Made by a program: the position numbers and the translations under genes
NCBI RefSeq assembly: GCF_029210375.1
Contig: NZ_JARGER010000037.1
Coordinates: 231,342-295,341 of the forward strand
Origin: Nocardioides sp. YIM 152315
Lineage (GTDB): Bacteria; Actinomycetota; Actinomycetes; Propionibacteriales; Nocardioidaceae
Reading direction: 5' to 3'
DNA length: 64,000 bases
The notes under the pieces: generated by a model
Seen by the model: the letters and a program-made list of their open reading frames with translations, nothing else
What the model was told of the DNA's origin: nothing
Database searches by the model: none
Part shown: positions 23,740 to 33,065 of the stretch, in pieces
Layout: each line of letters starts with the position of its first letter
Numbering within the stretch: position 1 is the first letter of the stretch

Positions 23740-25410
23740 ATGAGCAGCTTCGACGGAGAGGCCCGCGAGGAGGAGCGCGACCGCGTCCTCGTGAACAGCG
23801 CGGTGATGGCGGCCGGCACCATCGTGTCCCGCCTGAGCGGCTTCGTGCGCTCGACACTGCTGGCGGCGGCCCTCGGCGCGAAGCTGCACGCCGACCTGTT
23901 CAACATCGCGAACACGATCCCGAACATGCTCTACATCCTGCTCGCGGGCGGGGTCGTCAACGCCGTGCTGGTGCCGCAGCTGGTCCGGGCGATGAAGGAG
24001 GACCCCGACCGGGGCGACGCCTACACCAACCGGATCATCACCCTCGCCGCGCTGTTCCTCGGCATCGTGACGGTGCTGCTGGTCGTCGCGGCCCCGTGGC
24101 TCATCAGGCTCTTCCTCACCCACGACCTGAGCACGGCGGAGTACGCCGCCCAACGGGAGTCGATCGTCGACTTCGCGCGCTACTGCCTGCCGCAGGTCTT
24201 CTTCTACGGCATGTACGTCCTCGTCGGCCAGGTGCTCAACGCGCGCGGCAGGTTCGGGCCGATGATGTGGGCGCCGATCGCCAACAACGTCATCTCCATC
24301 GCGGTGCTGGTCGTCTACCTGGTCGTGTTCGGCCCGGCCGAGGACGTGTTCGGCCCCTACACCGCCGACCAGGAGCTGCTGCTCGGCGTCGGCTCGACGC
24401 TGGGCATCGCGGCCCAGTTCGCGATCCTGGTGCCCTACCTGCGCGCCACCGGGTTCCGCTACCGCCCGCGCTTCGACTTCCTCCACACCGGGCTCGGCCA
24501 CACGTTCCGGCTGGGCGTCTGGACGGTGCTCTTCGTCGTCGTCAACCAGGTCGCCTACACGGTGGTGGTGCGGCTGGCGTCCGGGGGCACCGCGGCGTCG
24601 ACCGACGGCACCGGCTACTCCATCTACTCCCAGACGTTCCTCATCACGATGGTCCCGCACTCGGTCGTCACGGTGTCGCTGGCGACCGCGATCCTGCCGC
24701 GCCTGGCCGCCCGCGCCTCCGACGGCGACGACGCCGGCCTCGCCACGTCACTCGCCGAGACGCTGCGCGGAGCGCTCTCGCTCATCCTGCCGTTCGCGCT
24801 GATCCTGCCGTCCCTGGCGCTCGCGGTCTCCCGCCTGATCTGGGGGTACGGCGCAGCCGCCGACGACTACCCCGACTTCGCGCCCTCGCTGGCGCTCTTC
24901 GGCGGCGGACTCCTCTTCTTCACGGTCCACTACCTGGTGCTGCGCGGGTTCTACGCCCTCGAGCAGACCCGCACGGTGTTCTGGATCCAGTGCGCGGTCG
25001 CCGGCACCAACATCGTCGCCGCCCTCGTCCTGGTCGGCCTCACCGACGCCGCGGCCACGGCCCCCGCCCTCGTGCTCGCCTACACGGCGTCGTACGCCGT
25101 GGGCGCCGTGCTCTCCTACTCGATGCTGTCCCGCCGGCTCGGCGGCCTGCACACCCGCACCCTGGGGCGGTTCCTCGGCCGCCTGGCCGTGGCGGCACTG
25201 CTCGCAGCCGCGGCGGCCGCCGGGACGGCGTACCTCCTCCACGACGTCATCGGCGTCTCCCGACTCTGGGCCGCGGTCGTCGGCGTCGGGGCCACCGCTG
25301 CCGTGGGCGGCCTCGTCCTGATCGGCACCGCGCGTGCGATGCGCCTCGAGGAGCTCACCTCGATCGTCGACACGATCACTCGCCGGCTGCCCCTCCCACG
25401 GAGGGGGTGA
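23740..25410 (+). CDS. murJ: Lipid II flippase MurJ
   Basis: 556 residues, polytopic, about 14 hydrophobic segments. The start region NSAVMAAGTIVSRLSGFVRSTLLAAALG and DLFNIANTIPNMLYILLAGGVVNAVLVPQLVRA are characteristic of MviN/MurJ, including the conserved arginines. The protein moves lipid II across the cytoplasmic membrane for peptidoglycan synthesis. In mycobacteria the homologue is fused to a C-terminal pseudokinase and extracellular domain; here it ends after LPLPRRG and the pseudokinase is encoded by the next gene. Confidence 0.95.
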   Translation: MSSFDGEAREEERDRVLVNSAVMAAGTIVSRLSGFVRSTLLAAALGAKLHADLFNIANTIPNMLYILLAGGVVNAVLVPQLVRAMKEDPDRGDAYTNRIITLAALFLGIVTVLLVVAAPWLIRLFLTHDLSTAEYAAQRESIVDFARYCLPQVFFYGMYVLVGQVLNARGRFGPMMWAPIANNVISIAVLVVYLVVFGPAEDVFGPYTADQELLLGVGSTLGIAAQFAILVPYLRATGFRYRPRFDFLHTGLGHTFRLGVWTVLFVVVNQVAYTVVVRLASGGTAASTDGTGYSIYSQTFLITMVPHSVVTVSLATAILPRLAARASDGDDAGLATSLAETLRGALSLILPFALILPSLALAVSRLIWGYGAAADDYPDFAPSLALFGGGLLFFTVHYLVLRGFYALEQTRTVFWIQCAVAGTNIVAALVLVGLTDAAATAPALVLAYTASYAVGAVLSYSMLSRRLGGLHTRTLGRFLGRLAVAALLAAAAAAGTAYLLHDVIGVSRLWAAVVGVGATAAVGGLVLIGTARAMRLEELTSIVDTITRRLPLPRRG

Positions 25411-25481
25411 GGGCAGCCTACGATGGGCATCGGGGCCACGTGAGCGAAGACCGCACGGGCAGCCGACACGAGGGGAGCTGA

Positions 25482-27401
25482 GTGCCGAGCTCGATCCGGC
25501 CGGGCGACGTGCTCGCCGACCGGTACCGACTGGTCGACCTGCTCACCGAGAGCGGGGGCGGCCGGTTCTGGCGAGCCCACGACCGGGTGCTGGAGAGGTA
25601 CGTCGCGCTGCACGTCATCGCGGAGGACGACGAGCGCGCGAGCGCCCTGCTCCACGCCGCCAAGCGCTCCGCGACCATCCACGACCGCCGGCTGCTGCGG
25701 GTGCTCGACGCCGACCACGCCGACGGGCACTGCTTCGTCGTCAACGAGTGGGGCTCCGGCGACTCCCTCGACATCATGCTCGCGGCGGGGCCGCTGGGTC
25801 CGCGCCGCGCGGCGTGGCTGGTCTCGGAGGTCGCCGGCTGTGTCGCCGCCGGACACGAGGCCGGCGTCGCGCACGGCCGGCTCGCCCCCGAGAACGTGCT
25901 CATCGACCACACCGGCGCGGTCCGGATCATCGGGTACGCCGTGGAGGCGGCCATGCACGGACTGCCGCCCGGGCGGGTGTCCACCGACGTCGCGGACCTC
26001 GGCGGGCTCCTCTACTGCGCGCTGACCGGCAAGTGGCCGGGCGTCTCCTCCTCGGCGGTCCCTCCGGCGCCGCTCGTGCAGGGCCGCGTGCTCCGGCCCC
26101 GACAGGTCCGCGCCGGCATCCCGCGCCCGCTCGACGGGCTGTGCGACGAGGTCGTCAACCCCTACTCGGGCCCGGCGGGCGCCCGGCTGCGCGAGTCCCA
26201 CGACCTCGCCTCCGCGCAGGGCATCTCCGACTACCTGTGCGCGTTCGTCGGCGACGCGACCGGGCTCGTCGAGGCGGAGGCCAAGGCCGGGCACCGCGAC
26301 ACCACCGAGATCGCGGCCCTCCCGGCGGTCCCCGATCCACGGCCCAAGGACGCCGCGCCGGCGCCGGAAGCCGAGCCCGTCCCGGAGCCCGTCCCCGAGC
26401 CGGGACCCGCCCCGTCCACGCCGTCCACGCCGTCCGCCCCGTCCGCCCCTTCCGCCCCTTCCGCCCCGTCCACGCGGTCCACGGACCTGCCGACCGAGGC
26501 CGGTCTGCCGATCTTCGACGATGCCGCCGACGACGTCTCGTGGCTGGCCCGCCCGGGCGAGCCCGCACCGCCCCCGCCCCCGTTCGAGGAGCCGCCCGAG
26601 CGGCCGCTCTTCGCACCCTCGCCGACCGGAGGTGGCCCGGCCCGTACGCCGCGCCCGGGCGCCCGCGCGCCCCAGCCCGCGCCGGCACCGGCCCCGGCCG
26701 CAGCCGGCGGCAGCGGCCGGGGGTTCTGGCCCTGGGACACCGGGACCGGTCCGCTGGCGTTCGCCGAGGAACCCGTCGAGGAGGTGCCGGGCCGCAGCTG
26801 GCTGCGGCTCGCCGCCATCATCGCGACGGCCGTGGTGCTGCTGCTCGCGGTCGTCGTCGCCTACAACCTCGGCCGCGGACGGACCCCGCTCGGCGCCGTA
26901 CCGGACGACGACAGCCCGGCCCCGACGCCGGCCACCCAGTCGCCGATCGCGCCGGCGGCCGACCCGATCGCGGGCGTCACCGCCGCCGACTTCGACCCGG
27001 AGGGCGACCCGCCCGACGAGAACCCCGACCTCGCTCCCCTCGCCGTCGACGGCGACCCGACCACCGCGTGGCGGACCCTCGACTACGAGCAGAACTTCGG
27101 CCCCGGCGGCCTGAAGAACGGCGTCGGTCTCCTGCTCGACCTCGGGTCGGTGCGCAACGTGTCGGCCGTGGACGTCACGGTCCTCGGCGGGTCCACGGGC
27201 GTCTCGCTCTACCTGGGCGAGACCGCGCCGACCGACGTCGCCGACCTAACCCCCGCCGCGAGCGCGACCGTCGACGACGAGCAGCAGATCGCCCTCGAGC
27301 AGCCCGCGCAGGCCCGGTACGTCGTGGTCTGGCTGACGTCGGTCCCGGCGGTCGGTGCGGAGTTCCGCGGGCAGGTCGCCGAGGTGACGGTCCGGGGATG
27401 A
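25482..27401 (+). CDS. Membrane-spanning pseudokinase, MurJ partner
   Basis: 639 residues. The N-terminal kinase fold has lost catalytic residues: VALHVI replaces the VAxK motif, HGRLAPENVLI replaces HRDLKPENVL, and IIGYAVE stands where DFG should be. A long low-complexity linker (PEPVPEPGPAPSTPSTPSAPSAPSAPS type, about 300-340) leads to a membrane helix (LAAIIATAVVLLLAVVVAYNLG, about 446-466) and an extracytoplasmic beta domain (AVDGDPTTAWRTLDYEQNFGPGGLKNGVGLLLDLGS) resembling a discoidin-type fold. It matches the C-terminal half of mycobacterial MviN (Rv3910), which recruits FhaA when phosphorylated. GTG start with AGGGGAG before it; its stop overlaps the sigM start. Confidence 0.85.
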   Translation: MPSSIRPGDVLADRYRLVDLLTESGGGRFWRAHDRVLERYVALHVIAEDDERASALLHAAKRSATIHDRRLLRVLDADHADGHCFVVNEWGSGDSLDIMLAAGPLGPRRAAWLVSEVAGCVAAGHEAGVAHGRLAPENVLIDHTGAVRIIGYAVEAAMHGLPPGRVSTDVADLGGLLYCALTGKWPGVSSSAVPPAPLVQGRVLRPRQVRAGIPRPLDGLCDEVVNPYSGPAGARLRESHDLASAQGISDYLCAFVGDATGLVEAEAKAGHRDTTEIAALPAVPDPRPKDAAPAPEAEPVPEPVPEPGPAPSTPSTPSAPSAPSAPSAPSTRSTDLPTEAGLPIFDDAADDVSWLARPGEPAPPPPPFEEPPERPLFAPSPTGGGPARTPRPGARAPQPAPAPAPAAAGGSGRGFWPWDTGTGPLAFAEEPVEEVPGRSWLRLAAIIATAVVLLLAVVVAYNLGRGRTPLGAVPDDDSPAPTPATQSPIAPAADPIAGVTAADFDPEGDPPDENPDLAPLAVDGDPTTAWRTLDYEQNFGPGGLKNGVGLLLDLGSVRNVSAVDVTVLGGSTGVSLYLGETAPTDVADLTPAASATVDDEQQIALEQPAQARYVVVWLTSVPAVGAEFRGQVAEVTVRG

Positions 27402-28093
27402 CCACCCCACCGATGGACGGCGACGACCGGTCCGACCGCGACCTGCTGGCGGCCCACGTCGCCGGCGACGCGGAGGCGTTCGGCATCCTGTTCGCCCGCC
27501 ATCGCGACCGGCTCTGGGCGGTCGCGGTGCGCACGATGGGCAACCGCGAGGATGCGGCCGACGGCCTCCAGGACGGGCTCGTCGCTGCCTATCGCCGGGC
27601 CGGCACGTTCCGCGGCGATGCCGCCGTGACGACCTGGCTGCACCGCGTCGTGGTCAACGCCTGCCTCGACCGCCTCCGCGCCGCGAAGGTACGTCGCGCC
27701 GAGGCGCTGCCCGACGACCTCGACGACCACGGGGCCGGACGCGGCTCGCTGGTCTCGGCGATCGACGACGACCCGGCCGACCTCGCGGCCACGCGGGAAC
27801 GCAGGGAGGTGGTCCTCGACGCCCTGCGCGCCCTCCCCGACGAGCAGCGCGCCGCGCTCGTGCTCGTCGACATGGAGGGCTATCCGGTCGCCGAGGCCGC
27901 GACGATCCTCGACTGCCCCGTCGGGACCGTGAAGTCGCGGTGCTCGCGCGGCCGCGCCCGACTGGCTGAGGTGCTCGCGCCGCTGCTCGACGAGTCCGCG
28001 CGTGACCCGGGCGACACCCCGCCCCGGAACCCCGCCCGGCCCGCGCCCGTCGAAACCGGCGACGCACCCCGCGGCCCGCCCACGACGGGCTGA
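27398..28093 (+). CDS. sigM: ECF RNA polymerase sigma factor SigM
   Basis: 231 residues. Region 2: DLLAAHVAGDAEAFGILFARHRDRLWAVAVRTMGNREDAADGLQDGLVAAYRRAGTFRGDAAVTTWLHRVVVNACLDRLR. Region 4: LRALPDEQRAALVLVDMEGYPVAEAATILDCPVGTVKSRCSRGRARLA, ending with a proline-rich tail. Position between the MurJ pseudokinase and trxB-trxA matches mycobacterial sigM (Rv3911). The ATG at 27398 overlaps the preceding stop, so it is translationally coupled. The following gene is the likely anti-sigma factor. Confidence 0.92.
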   Translation: MTTPPMDGDDRSDRDLLAAHVAGDAEAFGILFARHRDRLWAVAVRTMGNREDAADGLQDGLVAAYRRAGTFRGDAAVTTWLHRVVVNACLDRLRAAKVRRAEALPDDLDDHGAGRGSLVSAIDDDPADLAATRERREVVLDALRALPDEQRAALVLVDMEGYPVAEAATILDCPVGTVKSRCSRGRARLAEVLAPLLDESARDPGDTPPRNPARPAPVETGDAPRGPPTTG

Positions 28094-28133
28094 CCGTCCC
28101 GACCACGATCACGACCCGAGGGGGTGAACACCG

Positions 28134-28808
28134 GTGCCCGAGCCCGACCTGACGCGCGAGGAGGAAGACGTCCGTCGCCTGCTCGCGGAGGCCCGCCACG
28201 TCGAGCCGATGCCCGACGACGTCGTCGACCGGCTCGACCGGGTGCTCGCCGACCTCCGCCCGGCGCGAGCCGAGCCCGCCGCGGACCGCCTGCCCGACCA
28301 CACCGCCGAGCAGCGTCGGCGCTGGCTGCGCAACCTCGTGCTCGCCGCCGCCGTCGTCGTCGTGGTCGGCGTCGGTATCTCGCGCATCGACCTCTCCGGA
28401 GCCGACGACGACGCGGGCTCCTCGGCCGACTCGTCGGCGGAGGCGCCGGCGGCCCGCGACCAGGCGGAGGCCGGTGGTGACGCGTCGCCGGACGCCGGCG
28501 CGCCACTCGCGCTCCGGTCCGCCACCTTCGAGCGCCAGGTCGCCCACTACGCCGGCACCGGACGGCTCACGAAGCTCTCCCAGCTCCGATCCCTCGACGC
28601 CGACGAGGGGAAGGCCGAGGACGGCGCGCCCTCCGCCGCGCGGTGCCCCGGTGACGACCGCGGGCCCGGCCGCGAGGTCGCCGCGACGTACGACGGCGGG
28701 CCAGCGGTGCTCGTCGTACGTCCGGCCGCGGACGGCGACCGTCGGGTGGACCTCTACCTGTGCGGCACCGACGAGCCACTCCGGTCGACGACGGTCCCCG
28801 CGCCCTGA
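28134..28808 (+). CDS. Putative SigM anti-sigma factor, single-pass membrane protein
   Basis: 224 residues. A cytoplasmic N-terminus of about 70 residues ([38 protein letters not shown]) precedes one membrane helix ([19 protein letters not shown]) and an extracytoplasmic tail of about 130 residues with two cysteines (ARCPGDD and LYLCGTD). No HxxxCxxC zinc motif is present. The layout and position right after sigM match mycobacterial Rv3912, the SigM anti-sigma factor. GTG start. Confidence 0.75.
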   Translation: MPEPDLTREEEDVRRLLAEARHVEPMPDDVVDRLDRVLADLRPARAEPAADRLPDHTAEQRRRWLRNLVLAAAVVVVVGVGISRIDLSGADDDAGSSADSSAEAPAARDQAEAGGDASPDAGAPLALRSATFERQVAHYAGTGRLTKLSQLRSLDADEGKAEDGAPSAARCPGDDRGPGREVAATYDGGPAVLVVRPAADGDRRVDLYLCGTDEPLRSTTVPAP

Positions 28809-28821
28809 CGGGTGCGCGTGC

Positions 28822-28848
28822 GGGAAGTTTCCTCACCTACGATCGGTT
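28822..28848 (+). promoter_or_regulatory. SigR-like promoter of trxB-trxA
   Basis: GGGAAG (28822-28827), an 18-nt spacer and GTT (28846-28848) match the thiol-stress SigR/SigH consensus (GGGAAT-N18/19-GTT) with one difference. In Streptomyces coelicolor trxBA is transcribed by SigR. A vegetative-type -10, TACGAT, lies inside the same stretch at 28838-28843. The match was read by eye; no transcript start is known. Confidence 0.5.
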
Positions 28849-28891
28849 CTACTGGTCGCAGACCGCATCCATCCGAGGAGAAGCACGCTTC

Positions 28892-29917
28892 ATGTCCGAC
28901 ACCGTTCGTGACGTCGTTCGAGATGTCATCGTCATCGGCTCCGGCCCCTCCGGCTACACCGCCGCGCTCTACACGGCGCGCGCCAACCTCAAGCCGCTCG
29001 TCTTCGAGGGCTCGGTGACCGCCGGCGGCGCCCTGATGAACACCACGGAGGTCGAGAACTTCCCGGGCTTCCGCGACGGCATCATGGGCCCCGCCCTGAT
29101 GGACGAGATGCGCGCCCAGGCGGAGCGGTTCGGCGCCGAGCTGGTCGCCGACGACGTCGTCGAGGTCGAGCTCACCGGCGACGTCAAGACCGTGAAGACC
29201 GCCACCGAGACCCACCGGGCCCGCGCCGTGATCCTGGCGATGGGCTCGGGCTACCGCAAGCTCGGCCTGCCGCGCGAGGAGGAGCTCTCCGGCCGCGGCG
29301 TGTCGTGGTGCGCCACCTGCGACGGGTTCTTCTTCCGCGACCAGCACATCGCCGTCGTCGGCGGCGGCGACTCCGCGATCGAGGAGGCCACCTTCCTGAC
29401 CCGCTTCGGCTCGAAGGTGTCGCTGATCGTACGACGCGACGAGCTGCGCGCCTCGAAGATCATGCAGGAGCGCGCGTTCGCGGACCCCAAGCTCGAGATC
29501 CTCTGGAACTCCGTCGTGGAGGAGATCAACGGCGCCGACCGGCTCGGGTCGCTCACGCTGAAGGACACCGTCACCGGCGAGACCCGCAACCTGCCCGCGA
29601 CCGGCCTGTTCATCGCCATCGGCCACGACCCGCGCTCGGAGCTGCTGCCGGGCCAGGTCGAGCTCGACGAGAACGGCTACGTGATCGCCAGCCACCCGTC
29701 GACCGGCACCAACCTGCCCGGCGTCTTCGCCGCGGGCGACCTGGTCGACCACCACTACCGGCAGGCGATCACCGCCGCCGGCACGGGCTGTGCCGCCGCC
29801 CTCGACGCCGAGCGCTACCTCGCCGAGCTCGACCACGCCGCGACCGGTCCGCGCGACGCGCAGGACCGGGCCGACGCGGAGCTCGTCTCCGAGGTCGCCC
29901 AGACCGCGGGCGCCTGA
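28892..29917 (+). CDS. trxB: Thioredoxin reductase
   Basis: 341 residues. The FAD-binding [22 protein letters not shown] is followed by the redox-active CATC in [12 protein letters not shown] (about residue 140), the NADPH site [15 protein letters not shown], and the C-terminal FAD motif [23 protein letters not shown]. It passes electrons from NADPH to thioredoxin. ATG at 28892 lies 12 nt after a GAGGAGAAG ribosome-binding region. trxA follows 81 nt downstream. Confidence 0.97.
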   Translation: MSDTVRDVVRDVIVIGSGPSGYTAALYTARANLKPLVFEGSVTAGGALMNTTEVENFPGFRDGIMGPALMDEMRAQAERFGAELVADDVVEVELTGDVKTVKTATETHRARAVILAMGSGYRKLGLPREEELSGRGVSWCATCDGFFFRDQHIAVVGGGDSAIEEATFLTRFGSKVSLIVRRDELRASKIMQERAFADPKLEILWNSVVEEINGADRLGSLTLKDTVTGETRNLPATGLFIAIGHDPRSELLPGQVELDENGYVIASHPSTGTNLPGVFAAGDLVDHHYRQAITAAGTGCAAALDAERYLAELDHAATGPRDAQDRADAELVSEVAQTAGA

Positions 29918-29998
29918 TCCCCCGTCCGCGCGGCGGGGAACATCCGTCCGCGCGGTGCTGTTGAGTGTGATCAGACCTCCGAGTTCACCGAAGAAGGG

Positions 29999-30331
29999 AT
30001 GCCTGACGTGGGCAACATCAACGCCGTGACCGACGCCGAGTTCGAGGCGCAGGTCCTCAAGTCCGACAAGCCGGTCCTCGTGGACTTCTGGGCGGAGTGG
30101 TGCGGCCCGTGCCGCCAGGTCGCCCCGATCCTCGACGAGATCGCCGGCACGCACGGGGACAAGATCACATTCCTGAAGATGAACGTGGACGAGAACCCCG
30201 TCACGCCCTCCAGCTACCGGGTGACGGGCATCCCGACGATCAACGTCTACCAGGGCGGCGAGGTCGTGAAGACCATCGTCGGTGCGCGGCCCAAGGCCGC
30301 GCTGCTCAAGGAGCTCGAGGACCTCGTCTGA
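29999..30331 (+). CDS. trxA: Thioredoxin
   Basis: 110 residues with DFWAEWCGPCRQVAPIL (active-site WCGPC, about residues 33-37), the cis-proline segment GIPTINVYQGGEVV and a C-terminal LLKELEDLV helix. It is the thiol-disulfide partner of the adjacent TrxB. The ATG at 29999 abuts an AGAAGGG sequence; the in-frame GTG at 30008 has better spacing (9 nt) from that site and may be the true start, giving 107 residues. Confidence 0.96.
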   Translation: MPDVGNINAVTDAEFEAQVLKSDKPVLVDFWAEWCGPCRQVAPILDEIAGTHGDKITFLKMNVDENPVTPSSYRVTGIPTINVYQGGEVVKTIVGARPKAALLKELEDLV

Positions 30332-30346
30332 GGTCACCCGAGCTCG

Positions 30347-30976
30347 TCATCGAGCACTCCTCGAGGCCCGCGTCGACTTCGGCGCGGGCCTCAGTGCTCC
30401 CACCAGCCGCTCGATCGCCGCATCGACCTCGGTGCGCCACCGCACCGAGGTGCGCAGGTCCATCCGCATCCGCGGCGTCGTCGGGTGGGCACGATGGGTC
30501 TTGAACCCGACTCCCGCGAGGAATCCGACCGCCGGCCGACAGCTGTCGCCGCGTCCGCGCACGTCGCCGTAGGCCTCGATCGCGCCGAAGCCGCCCCGGC
30601 GTACCAGATCCGCGGCGGCGGCCTGGATGAGCATCCGTCCCAGCCCGCCGCCGCGGTGGTCGGGGTGGACGTGCACCGAGGTCAGCAGCACCGCGTCGGG
30701 TGACGCCGGCGCCGTGGCGAACCCGGCCGCGCCCGGCACGAACGCCTCGGGCGCGTAGACCACGTGGGCCACGGGCACGTCGTCGACCAGCACCACCCGG
30801 CCGCACGAGCCCCACTCGCGCAGCACCTCGGACATCCAGGCGTCCTTCTCGGCGCAGGCGTCGGCGACGCGGCCCCGCCGGACGGGATCCATCTCCCAGA
30901 AGAGGCACGAGCGGCAGGGCGCGGCCAGCTCCTCGAGGTGGTCGAGGGTGAGGCGGGTGACCTTGCGCGACATCAC
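30347..30976 (-). CDS. GNAT-family N-acetyltransferase
   Basis: 209 residues (ATG at 30973 is an equally possible start). The acetyl-CoA site is visible as LLTSVHVHPDHRGGGLGRMLIQAAAADLVRRGG (about residues 95-127). The N-terminal part has three cysteines close together (CRSCLFW and, later, ADACAEKD). The substrate is unknown. It converges on trxA, and its last codons overlap the trxA terminator stem. Confidence 0.88.
   Translation of the reverse strand: MMSRKVTRLTLDHLEELAAPCRSCLFWEMDPVRRGRVADACAEKDAWMSEVLREWGSCGRVVLVDDVPVAHVVYAPEAFVPGAAGFATAPASPDAVLLTSVHVHPDHRGGGLGRMLIQAAAADLVRRGGFGAIEAYGDVRGRGDSCRPAVGFLAGVGFKTHRAHPTTPRMRMDLRTSVRWRTEVDAAIERLVGALRPAPKSTRASRSAR
30363..30392 (+). terminator. 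trxA terminator inside the 3' end of the GNAT gene
   Basis: GAGGCCCGCG (30363-30372) and CGCGGGCCTC (30383-30392) form a perfect 10-bp stem with a 10-nt loop, 31 nt after the trxA stop. On the other strand the same bases code the last residues of the GNAT, so the stem can serve both convergent transcripts. Confidence 0.65.
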
Positions 30977-31034
30977 AGCTCCCGTCGTGGGATCCCGGGA
31001 GCCATCGTAGGCCCGCGCCTGTCAGGATGACGGG

Positions 31035-32249
31035 GTGCGCAAGATCCGACAGAGTCGCAAGCTGCAGAACGTCCGGTACGACGTGCGCGGGCCGATCCTC
31101 GTCGAGGCGCAGCGGCTCGAGGCCGAGGGGCACCACATCCTGAAGCTGAACATCGGCAACACCGCGCCGTTCGGGTTCGACGCACCCGAGGCGATCGTGG
31201 CCGACATGGTGCACCACCTGCCCGACGCGCAGGGCTACAGCGACAGCCAGGGGATCTACCCGGCACGCACCGCGGTCGCGCAGTTCTACCAGTCGCGCGG
31301 CCTCAAGGACGTCTCGGTCGAGGACGTCTTCATCGGCAACGGCGTCTCCGAGCTGATCACGATGGTGCTGCAGACGTTCATCGACGACGGCAACGAGGTG
31401 CTCGTGCCGGCCCCGGACTACCCGCTGTGGACCGGCGCCGTGACCCTGTCGGGCGGCACCGCGGTCCACTACGAGTGCGACGAGGGCGACGGCTGGAACC
31501 CCGACCTCGCCGACATCGAGTCGAAGATCACCGAGAACACCCACGGCCTGGTGATCATCAACCCCAACAACCCGACGGGTGCGGTCTACACCGAGCGGAC
31601 CGTCAAGGGCCTGGTCGACATCGCGCGCCGTCACGACCTGGTCGTCTTCGCCGACGAGATCTACGAGAAGATCATCTTCGACGACGCGGTGCACCACCAC
31701 GCCGCGGCGTATGCCGGCAGCGACGTGCTGTGCCTGACCTTCAGCGGACTGTCCAAGGCCTACCGGGTCTGCGGCTACCGCGCCGGGTGGGTGATGATCT
31801 CGGGGCCCAAGGAGATCGCCGAGGACTTCATCGAGGGCCTCACGCTGATGGCGAACATGCGGATGTGCGCCAACGTCCCCGCGCAGCACGCGATCCAGAC
31901 GGCGCTCGGCGGCTACCAGTCAGTCGAGGAGCTGATCGTCCCCGGCGGCCGGTTCTACGAGCAGAGCAAGCTGGCCAGCCGCCTGCTCAACGAGATCCCC
32001 GGGGTCACCAACGTGGAGCCGCGCGGGGCGCTCTACTGCTTCCCGCGCCTGGACCCCGACGTCTACCCGATCGACGACGACGAGGCGTTCGTCATCGAGC
32101 TGCTGCGGGCGAAGAAGATCCTCGTCACCCACGGCACCGGCTTCAACTGGACGCGTCCCGACCACTTCCGGCTGGTCACCCTCCCCGACCACGTGGTGCT
32201 CGAGGAGGCGATCGGCCGGATCGCCGACTTCCTCGCGACCCGACGCTAG
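31035..32249 (+). CDS. alaA: Glutamate-pyruvate aminotransferase (AlaA type)
   Basis: 404 residues, fold-type I PLP aminotransferase. It follows E. coli AlaA closely: QNVRYDVRGPILVEAQRLEAEGHHILKLNIGN, PAPDYPLWTGAVTLSGG, VIINPNNPTGAVY and CANVPAQHAIQTALGGYQS. The PLP lysine is in FSGLSKAYRVCGYRAGW. It makes alanine from pyruvate and glutamate. GTG at 31035. The acyltransferase gene follows after 6 nt. Confidence 0.93.
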   Translation: MRKIRQSRKLQNVRYDVRGPILVEAQRLEAEGHHILKLNIGNTAPFGFDAPEAIVADMVHHLPDAQGYSDSQGIYPARTAVAQFYQSRGLKDVSVEDVFIGNGVSELITMVLQTFIDDGNEVLVPAPDYPLWTGAVTLSGGTAVHYECDEGDGWNPDLADIESKITENTHGLVIINPNNPTGAVYTERTVKGLVDIARRHDLVVFADEIYEKIIFDDAVHHHAAAYAGSDVLCLTFSGLSKAYRVCGYRAGWVMISGPKEIAEDFIEGLTLMANMRMCANVPAQHAIQTALGGYQSVEELIVPGGRFYEQSKLASRLLNEIPGVTNVEPRGALYCFPRLDPDVYPIDDDEAFVIELLRAKKILVTHGTGFNWTRPDHFRLVTLPDHVVLEEAIGRIADFLATRR

Positions 32250-32255
32250 GACCCC

Positions 32256-33017
32256 ATGCGCGACCTCACCTACCCGACCGTCATCGTCGCGGCGCGCACG
32301 GCCTTCCGGCTCCTCGGCCAGCGCTTCCAGCTGACCGGCACCGAGCACGTGCCCCGCTCCGGGGGCGTCCTGCTGGCGTGCAACCACATCGGCTACGTCG
32401 ACTTCGTCTACGGCGGATTCGCCGCTCACCCCTCGCGGCGCCTGGTCCGGTTCATGGCCAAGCGGGAGATCTTCGACCATCGCGTCGGCGGCCCCGTGAT
32501 GCGGTCGATGCACCACATCGAGGTGGACCGCGGTGAGGGGCTCGCCTCGTTCCACACGGCGGTCGACTACCTGCGGGCCGGTGAGGCGGTCGGCATCTTC
32601 CCCGAGGCGACGATCTCCCGGTCGATGGAGCTCAAGGAGTTCAAGACCGGCGCCGTCCGTATTGCCGCGGCGGCGGGCGTCCCCATCGTCCCCGTCACGA
32701 TGTGGGGCACGCAGCGGATGATGACCAAGGACCACCCGCGCGACTTCTCCCGGGACAGGACGATCGCGATCTCCGTCGGCGAGCCGCTGCACCCCACGGG
32801 CGCCGACCCGGTGGCCGAGACCGCCGAGCTGCGCTCGGCGATGACCGGCCTGCTCGATCGCACCATCCGGGCCTACCCCGCCGAGGAGCAGCCGCCGGGA
32901 TCGTGGTGGCTGCCCGCGTCGTACGGCGGGAGCGCGCCGACGCCCGAGGAGGCCGCCCGCCTCGACGCGGAGGAGCGTCGGATTCGGGCCGAGCGGCGCA
33001 GGAATAAGTCGACTTAA
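32256..33017 (+). CDS. Lysophospholipid acyltransferase family protein (PlsC-like)
   Basis: 253 residues. The HX4D catalytic motif is in LLACNHIGYVDFVYGG, followed by VRFMAKREIFDH, the substrate-binding motif GIFPEATISRS and a VPIVPVTMWG strand. Members acylate lysophosphatidate or related acceptors at the membrane in phospholipid synthesis. The C-terminal 40 residues are polar and basic (AEERRIRAERRRNKST). It lies 6 nt after alaA and converges on parB. Confidence 0.9.
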   Translation: MRDLTYPTVIVAARTAFRLLGQRFQLTGTEHVPRSGGVLLACNHIGYVDFVYGGFAAHPSRRLVRFMAKREIFDHRVGGPVMRSMHHIEVDRGEGLASFHTAVDYLRAGEAVGIFPEATISRSMELKEFKTGAVRIAAAAGVPIVPVTMWGTQRMMTKDHPRDFSRDRTIAISVGEPLHPTGADPVAETAELRSAMTGLLDRTIRAYPAEEQPPGSWWLPASYGGSAPTPEEAARLDAEERRIRAERRRNKST

Positions 33018-33065
33018 CGACTTGTCGGCCTACCGACTTGGCGTCTTGTCGTTGCGGGCGGCCGC

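Noticed and set aside
26400..26480. Short tandem repeats (TPS/APS codons) in the pseudokinase gene as a regulatory repeat
   Set aside because: Ordinary low-complexity Pro/Ser/Ala linker before a membrane helix.
33017..33065. Repeated GACTT words between the acyltransferase gene and parB
   Set aside because: No convincing stem; an 11-base match to dnaA (39193-39203) is expected by chance in 64 kb.
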